From Bacteroidaceae bacterium (lineage in GTDB: Bacteria > Bacteroidota > Bacteroidia > Bacteroidales > Bacteroidaceae): DNA of 32,540 nt. How positions within the stretch are numbered: position 1 is the first letter of the stretch; every line of letters starts with the position of its first letter. The DNA is taken from assembly GCA_017468985.1 (NCBI GenBank), contig JAFUHF010000008.1, forward strand, positions 1 through 32,540, written 5' to 3'. The notes beneath the pieces are model-generated. The model worked only from the letters and a program-made list of their open reading frames with translations. It ran no database searches and was not told the DNA's origin. Positions 1 through 7,138 of the stretch are shown one piece after another. Made by a program: the position numbers and the translations under genes.

Positions 1-1164
1 GAAAGCCGGGAGGACGGTGGAGTCACGAAGGTAGGCGTCAAGGTCAAGATAATCGTCGGTGCTGGTAAGCGTCATGGAGAGATTGCCATAATGGTCGAGC
101 ACTGCCTTGAAAGCCCTGCACCATCGGGAAGTGGAAGCAGTGGCCCACGTTCCCATATTGCCCGGCACCCAGGCTCCCCACTCGTTCGGATGGCCCTTTC
201 CGGGCACCTCGGGACTCCAGTCGACTTCCGAGATAAGGATGGGATGGGTTCGGGAAACGGGAACCTGCTCTCCGAACTGGCGAATGAAGTCCTCAGAAGC
301 GCAGTGGTCGTCGGAGGCACCATACCAGCCAGGATAAACATGGACGGCATAGCCCAGGTTCTTGTCGCGTAGGGGATGGGCGGCGTAGTCTTCATAGTGG
401 GACTGCCATCCCGTGCCCGGAGCCCAGACGATGCCCTTGAAGCCGGCCTTTCGGATGGCGTTCAGGATGGGCTGAAAATAGTCGCTCAGGGCTCCCGATG
501 TGGTCTGACCGTCAGCAAGGGTGAGGGCCACGGGTTCATTGGCCATCTCGATGGAAATCTGACCGGCGTAGCGGCACACACTGTCGTGACGAGCCACCAA
601 CCGCCATACGGTGAGCAAATATTGCTGGTAGGCATCGCCCGAACGCAGGTGGTGCGGACAAACTCCGGGCGGCCGAACCACTACGTAGAGGCCGTGGTTC
701 ATGGCCCGACGGATGAGGGGCCAGTAGAGCAGGTCGAAATACTTCTCCAGACGCTGCAGAGAGAACTGCGAGATGTTGGCCTCGCCTTTCTCCTCCCCGG
801 AAGGAGCGACGGAGGGGTCGTTGGTCCAGCAGGGGTCCAGATGCAGGCGGAACACGTTGCAGTGGGCCCCGTGGAGCGTGTCGGTAATGGCGGTGAAAAG
901 GCGGTCGAAGTAACTGAGGCAGCGAGGCACGGCGGCATCGCCCACTTCATGGCCCCAACGGTAGCGGTTGAAGTAAGGATTGGGGGTGTCCATCACGCCA
1001 TGGAGCATCACGGTCCTGCCCCGAGGGTCTGTCAGCTGGTTTCCACGGACTTTGAGCGCAGGCAGCGAGGTGTTCCTCCGTGCCGAAAGGCTCAGAACCG
1101 AAAGGCAGCACACGAGCACCAAGGTCCAGGTGCACAAAAGGGAAGATGGGGAGCAGCTTTTCAT
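1..1164 (-). CDS. Secreted GH5-family glycoside hydrolase (cellulase-like), C-terminus cut by window edge
   Basis: 388 codons are open from the ATG at 1164 to the window edge without a stop, so the C-terminus lies outside. The N-terminus (MKSCSPSSLL, then a Leu/Val/Cys-rich stretch to about residue 28) reads as a Sec signal peptide, so the enzyme is probably periplasmic or surface-located. Glycoside hydrolase family 5 hallmarks are present in order: the RGNQLTDPRG start of the barrel, NEP at 209-211 (Glu210 the likely acid/base), HVY at 275-277, and Glu313 in ISEVDW as the likely nucleophile. GH5 enzymes retain configuration while cutting beta-glucans, mannans and related polymers; the substrate cannot be read here. 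The start lies 24 bases after the stop of the upstream PLP enzyme, so the two may be cotranscribed. The long plus-strand frame opposite it is a shadow. Confidence 0.88.
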   Translation of the reverse strand, partial: MKSCSPSSLLCTWTLVLVCCLSVLSLSARRNTSLPALKVRGNQLTDPRGRTVMLHGVMDTPNPYFNRYRWGHEVGDAAVPRCLSYFDRLFTAITDTLHGAHCNVFRLHLDPCWTNDPSVAPSGEEKGEANISQFSLQRLEKYFDLLYWPLIRRAMNHGLYVVVRPPGVCPHHLRSGDAYQQYLLTVWRLVARHDSVCRYAGQISIEMANEPVALTLADGQTTSGALSDYFQPILNAIRKAGFKGIVWAPGTGWQSHYEDYAAHPLRDKNLGYAVHVYPGWYGASDDHCASEDFIRQFGEQVPVSRTHPILISEVDWSPEVPGKGHPNEWGAWVPGNMGTWATASTSRWCRAFKAVLDHYGNLSMTLTSTDDYLDLDAYLRDSTVLPAF

Positions 1165-1187
1165 TACCAAAGGAGCGGAAAACCCTG

Positions 1188-2360
1188 TTAAGAGAGTGCC
1201 TGACGGATGTCGGCAAACAGATCGTCAACAGCTTCAAGCCCTACAGAGATCCGGACCACCGAGTCGCTTACTCCCATGCGTGCCCTTTGGTGCGGAGGGA
1301 AGTTGCCGAAAATGGTGCTGGCCGGATGGATGGCCAGAGTGCGGTTGTCGAACAGATTGGTAGCCCGATGGATGAGCTGGAGCCTGTTGATGAAACGGAA
1401 GCAGGCCTCGCGGTCGGCCAACTCAATGGTGAGCATTGCACCGGAAGTTGGGCCAAACTGCTCGCGCGCCAGGGAATAGTAAGCATTGGTTGGGAGACCA
1501 ATATAATTGACGTGGCGGATGGGTTCAAGGGTGGTGAGTCGTTCCGCGAGGGTCTGGGCATTCTGCGCCTGTACCCGATAACGGGCATCGAGCGTTTCGA
1601 GACCTAAAGTCTGCATATAGGCAGCCTGCGGAGTCATGTAGGCGCCCAGATTGAAGAGCATCTCAAACCTTATGCGCTGCCGAAATGCCGGAAAACGTCC
1701 GTAGTCGATAATCAGGCCCCCGAGAGACGTTGCACCACCCGAGATGTACTTCGTGCTGGAAACGATTTCGATGTCCACACCCAGCTCCTTCGCGCTGAAC
1801 TGCGTGAAAGGAATCGCCGTAGTATCGGCCACGAGAGGTATGCCCCTTTCACGGGCCACGGCAGCAAGGGCCTTTAGATCAGCCACCTCAAGTTGGGGGT
1901 TGGTCACTATTTCAAGGAAAATGCAGCACACAGAATCGTCGACAGCCTGTCGGACGGCTTCCAGATCGGTCAGATCGCAGAGCTTCGTGCCTACGCCAAA
2001 GCGGCTGAGCGTCTGGGTAAGCAGGGAGAAGGTGTTGCCAAAGAGATGGCGCGAGCTGAGAAGCTTGCGGCCGCTCTGGGTGAGGGCCATCATGGCATTG
2101 CTGATGGCGGCCATGCCTGAATTGAAGGCTATGACATCCTCAGCACCCGTGAGCGCCTTGACGCGATGCTCAAAATGGGTCACGGTAGGATTCTCCACCC
2201 TGGAGTAGTCGGGAGCATCGATGCGGCCACAGAAAGCGTCGCTCATTTCCTGGGCATCAGGGAACTCATAAGCTACGGCATGGTATATGGGCACGCTTAG
2301 CGCACCGTAAGGATCGGGGCGATGGTAGGACGTATGGATCGCCTGCGTCTGTTTCTTCAT
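1188..2360 (-). CDS. Cys/Met-metabolism PLP-dependent enzyme (O-acetylhomoserine sulfhydrylase / cystathionine gamma-synthase type)
   Basis: 390 residues, the usual size of cytosolic trans-sulfuration enzymes, which make or break C-S bonds in homocysteine, cystathionine or methionine metabolism. Visible family marks: YSR at 52-54 (phosphate of the neighbouring subunit's PLP), SGMAAI at 81-86, Asp179 in VADTT (pyridine nitrogen), Lys204 in SSTKYISGG (Schiff-base lysine), and C-terminal HPAS plus VRISVGLE (substrate carboxylate arginine). The ATG at 2360 (MKKQTQAIHTSYHRPD) is preferred over an upstream in-frame ATG at 2495, because the extra 45 residues are unlike the family and lie across the likely promoter. 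Which reaction it catalyses (OAH sulfhydrylase, cystathionine gamma-synthase or a gamma-lyase) cannot be settled from sequence reading. It lies just upstream of the GH5 gene on the same strand. Confidence 0.9.
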   Translation of the reverse strand: MKKQTQAIHTSYHRPDPYGALSVPIYHAVAYEFPDAQEMSDAFCGRIDAPDYSRVENPTVTHFEHRVKALTGAEDVIAFNSGMAAISNAMMALTQSGRKLLSSRHLFGNTFSLLTQTLSRFGVGTKLCDLTDLEAVRQAVDDSVCCIFLEIVTNPQLEVADLKALAAVARERGIPLVADTTAIPFTQFSAKELGVDIEIVSSTKYISGGATSLGGLIIDYGRFPAFRQRIRFEMLFNLGAYMTPQAAYMQTLGLETLDARYRVQAQNAQTLAERLTTLEPIRHVNYIGLPTNAYYSLAREQFGPTSGAMLTIELADREACFRFINRLQLIHRATNLFDNRTLAIHPASTIFGNFPPHQRARMGVSDSVVRISVGLEAVDDLFADIRQALS

Positions 2361-2464
2361 GATAGATGGTATTTTATGGCTATCCACGGCAGCAGACGGG
2401 TGGACCAGCCCATGGGCGAAGCTTCTCCATCCCCTGCAGAGCGTGAAAATGGTTGAATTAAGGG

Positions 2465-2472
2465 CAAAAGTA
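2465..2472 (-). promoter_or_regulatory. Bacteroidota -7 box for the PLP enzyme
   Basis: On the minus strand the sequence reads TACTTTTG, matching the Bacteroidota -7 consensus TAnnTTTG. It lies about 105 bases before the chosen start, implying a leader near 100 nt. No clear -33 TTTG is seen at the usual 19-base spacing. No SAM-type riboswitch core was recognised in the leader. Confidence 0.45.
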
Positions 2473-2585
2473 CAGCAAAAATCCCAATCTACCATGAGAA
2501 ATGAAGATTTTCTGATTCAGCCCGGACCATCACCCCTCGGGCCACCCTTCCAAAACGTCTACATACAAGAAACCATGCTGTATAA

Positions 2586-2941
2586 TCAAAAAAAGAGGTC
2601 AGCATTGACCTGACCGACATGGGGTTGATCAACCAATACCTGGATTACTGGATGGGAGCCGTGGGCATGAAGGAACTGACGGACGAAAACCGGAATCCCA
2701 ACGTCAGCGACACGCTGAAAGACGGGAAATATCTGCTGACGGGAGGGAGTTTAAGGAGTTCCGCTTCGGCACCGACGTCAAGACCATAGGCTTCGGTGAG
2801 CCTTGCCCCTCCTACAACTACAGCGGACTGACGAGCATTGTTATTCACTTGCAGGGAAGACGCGTAAGCAATCCGCAGAAGGGCGGCATCTACATCCGAA
2901 AGGGAAAGAAACTGTTGATGAAGTTAAAAAAGGTGCCCTAA
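2586..2941 (+). pseudogene. Remnant of a secreted protein with a T9SS-type C-terminal sorting tail
   Basis: From 2586 a frame without its own start reads KEVSIDLTDMGLINQYLDYW and onward to about 2745. The sense then continues in another frame (GEFKEFRFGTDVKTIGFGEP) to the end. The last part, LQGRRVSNPQKGGIYIRKGK then KLLMK, closely resembles the C-terminal sorting signals of Prevotella secreted proteins (GRRV, NPxKGG, YI, GKK). The fragment therefore lacks its N-terminus, carries a frameshift near 2745, and has lost its natural stop, running into the terminator hairpin. The enzyme or binding domain it came from is not recognised. Nothing else is seen between 2361 and 2585 apart from the promoter of the PLP gene. 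Confidence 0.65.
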
Positions 2942-2960
2942 AGTTTAGGGCACCTTTTTT
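2926..2960. terminator. Bidirectional intrinsic terminator
   Basis: Perfect 11-base arms at 2932-2942 and 2944-2954 with a single base between them (the real loop is formed by opening the A/T pairs), flanked by A6 on the left and T6 on the right. It therefore ends transcription from either side. The stop codon of the nucleoside kinase (2959-2961) sits in the T tract. Confidence 0.9.
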
Positions 2961-4620
2961 AATAATGGAATGAGCTGCCTCCAAGGAACTCGCGCAGCAA
3001 CGACGTAGGCGGCACGTCGCCCAGAGGGATGGGCTTGATATAGCCCAGGAATTTCCGCAACCGGTAGGCCTCCGCATACTCCGTGACATTCTCGGGCACC
3101 ATCTCCAGCAATGGCAACGCCTGGGTGCACAGCAGTGCCAGCTCAAAGAGCAAGGCCGAATTGAACATGACGTCCGCATTTTCCTGGAACGGAACGATCC
3201 ACTTCTCCTCGCCCTTCATTACGCTGGGCCAGCGACCTATGGTCTCAGTGGCAGAATAGCCGCGATACTTGTAGTCGCGCACTATACGGCGCAGCAGTCG
3301 GTTGTCCGTGGTAGGTATATTGTTATGATCGTCGAGCAAAATAGTGGTCAGGGCAGATACAAAAACCTTAAACTTGAGTAGGTCGGAGATACTTTCGGTG
3401 AGTTTGGGATTGAGCGCATGTATGCCTTCCATTACCACGATGTCACGAGGAGAGAGCTTGATGCGTTTTCCACTACTTTCGCTCTTACCAGTCTGGAAGT
3501 TGTATCGGGGCAACTCTATTTCCTCCCCAGCAAAGAGCCTCTGGAGGTGCTCGGAGAGCAGGGGGATGTTGAGCGCGTCGACCGACTCAAAATCATAGTC
3601 TCCCTTCTCGTCACGAGGAGTGAGCGTGCGGTCTACGAAGTAATCGTCCATTGATATTGGGAAGGGACGGAGTCCGCAGGCCATCAGCTGCACACTGAGA
3701 CGCTTGGAAAAGGTGGTTTTACCGCTTGAGGAGGGGCCAGCAATGAGAATCAGGCGTACCTGAGGCCTGCGCTGAATCTCTTCAGCGATGTGGCAGATCT
3801 TTTTCTCCTGCAAGGCCTCGGCTACATTGATGAGCAGCGACGTGTAGCCCGAATCGTTCGCCTTATTGAGATCACCGATGGTGCGTAGGCGAACGATATC
3901 CTGCCAGTCCTTATGTTCACGTATTACTTCAAGCATTTTTTCCTGCTTGATAAGTGGTCCAAGCTGTGAAGGACGGTTCTGATCGGGCACGCGGACCAAA
4001 ACGCCATCACCCAATCGCATAATATCATAGAGGCCGAGCTGTCCGGCTCTCGGCAGAAGGGCCCCATAGTAATAGTCTGGATGATCTTCTAACGTATAGT
4101 AGTACGCATAGATGGAGCCCACGGTGCTGAGCAGTGTGACTTTGCTTTGCATACCCTTTTTCTCGAAAAGCCCAACAGCCTCGTCTGTAGGACATACCAC
4201 ACGGTGGAAGGGCGCATTGCGGTTGATGATACCATCCATGTGAGTTCGGAGCGTCTGTATGTCATCGTCGGTTACGCTGCGGCCAATGAGGAGGCGGCAG
4301 AAGTAGCCACCCGAGACAGGGGCTTCCACCCTGAAGTCTCCATCGGGAAAGGCCTCTCTGAGCGCCAGGCCCATGACGAAAAAGAGGGAGCGCACGTATG
4401 TACGCAGTCCGGCATCAGAACGGAGGTCAAGAAATTCTACATCCTTATTATTATAAAGACGGAAACTCAGACCTTCCACCACATTGTTGACACGGGCGGC
4501 CGTAACCTGACCTAAGCCATCTGGACGAAAGGCCTCATAAACTTCTTCTATTGTCGTTCCGGCCGGGAAAGTCTGCCGCTGACCGTTGTTGATACAACGA
4601 ACGATGATTTCTTCTCTCAT
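2959..4620 (-). CDS. Nucleoside (uridine-type) kinase with N-terminal TGS/threonyl-tRNA-synthetase-like domains
   Basis: 553 residues. The N-terminus (about 1-60) resembles a TGS-like fold, and about 65-200 resembles the second additional domain of threonyl-tRNA synthetase, without any aminoacylation core. The C-terminal half is a uridine-kinase/phosphoribulokinase P-loop domain: Walker A GPSSSGKTT at 295-303 (Lys301), and MDDYF at 324-328 with the catalytic-type Asp. This composite protein is widespread in Bacteroidota and Firmicutes and annotated as nucleoside kinase. It would phosphorylate a nucleoside, probably uridine or cytidine, in the cytoplasm; the role of the tRNA-synthetase-like half is unknown. 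It is bounded by a terminator on both sides (4653-4691 upstream, 2926-2960 downstream), so it is probably its own transcription unit. Confidence 0.9.
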   Translation of the reverse strand: MREEIIVRCINNGQRQTFPAGTTIEEVYEAFRPDGLGQVTAARVNNVVEGLSFRLYNNKDVEFLDLRSDAGLRTYVRSLFFVMGLALREAFPDGDFRVEAPVSGGYFCRLLIGRSVTDDDIQTLRTHMDGIINRNAPFHRVVCPTDEAVGLFEKKGMQSKVTLLSTVGSIYAYYYTLEDHPDYYYGALLPRAGQLGLYDIMRLGDGVLVRVPDQNRPSQLGPLIKQEKMLEVIREHKDWQDIVRLRTIGDLNKANDSGYTSLLINVAEALQEKKICHIAEEIQRRPQVRLILIAGPSSSGKTTFSKRLSVQLMACGLRPFPISMDDYFVDRTLTPRDEKGDYDFESVDALNIPLLSEHLQRLFAGEEIELPRYNFQTGKSESSGKRIKLSPRDIVVMEGIHALNPKLTESISDLLKFKVFVSALTTILLDDHNNIPTTDNRLLRRIVRDYKYRGYSATETIGRWPSVMKGEEKWIVPFQENADVMFNSALLFELALLCTQALPLLEMVPENVTEYAEAYRLRKFLGYIKPIPLGDVPPTSLLREFLGGSSFHY

Positions 4621-4652
4621 GGGTAGCTTGTTTTAGAGATAATCGGTAAAAA

Positions 4653-4691
4653 TGAAAAGAAAAACAGAGGTCGGCCACACGTGCCAACCTC
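4653..4691 (-). terminator. Intrinsic terminator after the OmpH/Skp-like gene
   Basis: Arms at 4667-4675 and 4683-4691 (GAGGTxGGC pairing with GCCxACCTC, one mismatch) are followed on the minus strand by a T-rich run, tgtttttctttt. It lies 23 bases after the OmpH-like stop and separates that operon from the nucleoside kinase gene. Confidence 0.75.
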
Positions 4692-4713
4692 GTATAATGC
4701 TCACAGAAAGGAA

Positions 4714-5325
4714 TTACTTGCCTAAGGCCTTCTTTATTTCCTCATCAGCACGATAGCGCTTGTTGAGCCCTTTGACTACGTCGGCCGTAATATCGAGCTG
4801 CGGATCTGCCAGCAAGATGTTGTCAGCCGCACGGCTCAGAATCATACTGTAGCCATAAGTTTCGTTGTAGGAAGCAAGGAAGTGGTTGACAGAGTCATGG
4901 AGTGCCTCGTTGAAACGTTCCTGTTCCTTGGTAAATTCAGCCCCCAAGCTCTGTGCAAGGTTCTGATACTGCGTGATTTTCTTCTGCAAGGAAGCCTGAA
5001 CGCTCTCTGCCTGCTCGCGACTGGTAAATGCACCCTGCTGCAGTTTGCTTTCAAAGTCGGCCTGTTGTTTTTGGAGGGAAAGTTCCTTGCTGCTCAGGGT
5101 GTTCTGAATAGTTTCGTGCTTTTTTTGAAGTATCTCCATGTAGTCCTTACAGAATTGGTAACCTGACATGAGGGAATCTAACTCTACATACGCTATTTTG
5201 AGCGATCGGGGCGCTTCTGCTTCACCCGTCTCGGCTTCTGGGGCGGCTGGCCCTTTGCAACTGCTAACGTTTAAGATGGCGGCCACCATAAAGAAAAGGC
5301 CCCAAAGCGTGTTTTTGTGTTTCAT
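4714..5325 (-). CDS. OmpH/Skp-family periplasmic chaperone-like lipoprotein
   Basis: 203 residues with a lipoprotein signal peptide ending NVSSC (Cys23). After an acidic Ala/Glu linker comes the Skp-type start (KIAYVELDSL at about 43-52), then a long Lys/Gln/Glu-rich coiled coil (about 60-150) and the Skp-like end (YGYSMILSRAADNILLADPQLDIT). Skp-family proteins hold unfolded outer-membrane proteins in the periplasm. A lipid-anchored version would sit at the membrane. It starts 9 bases after the 63-residue membrane protein and shares its promoter. Confidence 0.85.
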   Translation of the reverse strand: MKHKNTLWGLFFMVAAILNVSSCKGPAAPEAETGEAEAPRSLKIAYVELDSLMSGYQFCKDYMEILQKKHETIQNTLSSKELSLQKQQADFESKLQQGAFTSREQAESVQASLQKKITQYQNLAQSLGAEFTKEQERFNEALHDSVNHFLASYNETYGYSMILSRAADNILLADPQLDITADVVKGLNKRYRADEEIKKALGK

Positions 5326-5334
5326 TCTTTAATG

Positions 5335-5526
5335 CTATTGTTTTTGACTATTGATTTTCTGAATTTCCCCGTCCCATTCTTTAGCACATGTAATGCCTTT
5401 TTGTTTCAAGGAGGCATTTCCCTCTATATGGGTATTGACGAAGGTTTTCTTGCCACATATGAGCCTGACGCTTAGCAGTGCTACTGCCACTGCTACGATT
5501 AGAAGGGATGCTAAGAACACGTTCAT
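5335..5526 (-). CDS. Small single-pass membrane protein (63 residues), conserved type
   Basis: One N-terminal hydrophobic segment (about residues 3-22: FLASLLIVAVAVALLSVRLI) is followed by a short basic/polar tail containing NTHIEGNASLKQKGITCAKE. I recognise this pattern (short membrane segment, N-H-x-GN-x-xLK-x-KGI-x-C) as a small conserved hypothetical of Bacteroidales. No function is known to me. The gene has a canonical promoter of its own (5562-5592) and is followed after 9 bases by the OmpH-like lipoprotein gene, supporting that it is real. Confidence 0.75.
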   Translation of the reverse strand: MNVFLASLLIVAVAVALLSVRLICGKKTFVNTHIEGNASLKQKGITCAKEWDGEIQKINSQKQ

Positions 5527-5561
5527 AATAATGAATCTGAAAAACTTCGCTTACGGGATGG

Positions 5562-5592
5562 CAAAGTTACGAATAAGCAAGAGAAGAACAAA
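5562..5592 (-). promoter_or_regulatory. Canonical -33/-7 promoter for the small membrane protein and OmpH-like operon
   Basis: On the minus strand TTTG (5589-5592), a 19-base spacer, then TAACTTTG (5562-5569): both elements and spacing match the Bacteroidota housekeeping sigma consensus. The start codon lies 35 bases further on. This is the best-formed housekeeping promoter in the window. Confidence 0.8.
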
Positions 5593-5611
5593 ATGGAAAG
5601 ACAAAGTTTTT

Positions 5612-7087
5612 CTATCTGTCGTTCGTAGATTCTACATACTCATAGCAACCCATGTCGGCCATGCCGTCAGAAAGACGGGGATGCCCTTGACGATCGAACG
5701 GATAGTAGATAGAGGAAAGCTGCGCATCTGCTCCTCCAATGGCCCGGGAGGTAGAAACGAGGGAGAAGGAATAGATAAGTTCGTCCAGATTAAAAGCCGG
5801 GAAGTTTTTCTCTCTGCAGAGATCCTTTGCATTATCCCAAAGACAACCGACGATAAGGGGGTCGTCACTGACGGGCGTGGTGCAGAGCAAGGAGTTCTGA
5901 TAATAATAATTGAAAGCTGCCTGAGGAAAGTCTGCACTCTGATTGCCAAAAATCTCATCCTCTGAATAGCCCGTCACGATACAGTTCCGAACGCTGAGCC
6001 GATGGATGGGGTAAGGCTGGTTATGGTACTCGTTGGAATAGATGAGAGCCGCTCCACGCATGACGTAGAAGGGACAAAAACCAGCTACTGTGCAGTGAAT
6101 AAACTCTGTATCACCTCCGTAGAGCGTAATGCAATTGCCACCAGCATTGGAGATCTGGCTATTACCCACGAATAATCGGGAGGAAAAGGCCGTGATACAG
6201 TCGCCACTCATGTTGTGGACTACACTGTTCTCCAGCCTCAGCTTTTCGCGCTCCACACTGGACGAGTCCAGACGGAGGCCGAAGGTTCCGCTGTGTACGT
6301 CGCAATAGTTCATGTGGTTATCATAGCTGGAAGACGAGAAGCGAATGCCCTGCCACTGTCCGGGCACGCGATCGTAGGGTTGGGAGGCAAACATCAGGTC
6401 GGTGCGGTCACCACGAAACACGATGGGTCGCTGAAGTGAGCCTTGGGCCACGAGGCTGCCATCCACACGAAGGAAGGCATCATGATGAAAATAGAAACGC
6501 ACACCCTCACTCACGGTAAACATGACACCCTCATCTACCGTGAGGCTGTCGTAAACCAGATAGGGCCGCTGCACACTAAACGTGGTATCGGCAGAAACGT
6601 GGAGCGCACGCAGCACGATGACACTCTGGCAGTGAGCCGTGAGCACCACTTCCTGTCGCTCGCCATTGGCTAAGGCAAACCAGAGGTGAGCCGTGGTTTC
6701 AATGGGTTCGTCAGCATCGAAAGCCTGAGGTGTGAGCTCTACAAAGACCCGGAGGCTGTCTTTTGCCCTGCAGTCAATGCTCTGAGCAAGATTGCCATTG
6801 ATATAAACGCCATCTACATTCACGCGGAACCCCTGACTGCCTCCTCCGTCGAAGGCAACACCAGTAATGCTCACTCCGTCGCTCCCAGAATTATAGACCA
6901 TGAAGGAGCGCGTGGGCGTACCTATTCCGGAGAACACCGTATCGAATGAAAGGGTGTCTACAGAGAAGGAGAGACGGCTACCGGCTGGCGTGGGAAACTT
7001 CTGCTCGTCCATACAGGAAAAGGCTACTGCCAAAAGCAAAGCCAAGCAAAGATAAACCCGAAAACGATGACTTGAAAGGAATCTCAT
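5612..7087 (-). CDS. Beta-helix lipoprotein (right-handed parallel beta-helix, surface or periplasmic)
   Basis: 491 residues from the ATG at 7087 (MRFLSSHRFR); an in-frame ATG two codons upstream (7093) is possible. The lipobox is AVAFSC (Cys25). The following segment (about 38-155), with LSFDTVFSGIGTPTRSFMVYN, looks like an Ig-like Asp-Thr-Val domain typical of Bacteroidota surface lipoproteins. From about 190 the protein consists of short repeated strands (DGSLVAQGSLQRPIVFRG, NYCDVHSG, LRLENSVVHNMSGD) typical of a parallel beta-helix, ending DMGCYEY as in choice-of-anchor Q/beta-helix proteins. Such folds bind or cut polysaccharides, but no catalytic residues can be assigned. It lies 51 bases after the pepD stop and may be cotranscribed with it. 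Confidence 0.8.
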   Translation of the reverse strand: MRFLSSHRFRVYLCLALLLAVAFSCMDEQKFPTPAGSRLSFSVDTLSFDTVFSGIGTPTRSFMVYNSGSDGVSITGVAFDGGGSQGFRVNVDGVYINGNLAQSIDCRAKDSLRVFVELTPQAFDADEPIETTAHLWFALANGERQEVVLTAHCQSVIVLRALHVSADTTFSVQRPYLVYDSLTVDEGVMFTVSEGVRFYFHHDAFLRVDGSLVAQGSLQRPIVFRGDRTDLMFASQPYDRVPGQWQGIRFSSSSYDNHMNYCDVHSGTFGLRLDSSSVEREKLRLENSVVHNMSGDCITAFSSRLFVGNSQISNAGGNCITLYGGDTEFIHCTVAGFCPFYVMRGAALIYSNEYHNQPYPIHRLSVRNCIVTGYSEDEIFGNQSADFPQAAFNYYYQNSLLCTTPVSDDPLIVGCLWDNAKDLCREKNFPAFNLDELIYSFSLVSTSRAIGGADAQLSSIYYPFDRQGHPRLSDGMADMGCYEYVESTNDR

Positions 7088-7138
7088 GACCAAGGCATAA
7101 GAAGGAGAGATGGGTAGCTATAAGCTACAAAACACCAT

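Noticed and set aside
376-1191. 271-codon plus-strand frame
   Set aside because: Antisense to the GH5 gene, whose catalytic motifs and signal peptide are intact; the plus-strand protein has no family features.
2361-2480. SAM riboswitch before the Cys/Met enzyme
   Set aside because: The leader was scanned for SAM-I and SAM-II cores and none was recognised.
2359-2613. 84-codon plus-strand frame
   Set aside because: Crosses the promoter and start of the PLP gene on the other strand; no domain features.
4667-4691. Sigma-54 site on the minus strand (TTGGCACGTGTGGCC)
   Set aside because: The -24 half matches but no TTGC follows at the right distance; the sequence is better explained as the arm of a terminator hairpin.
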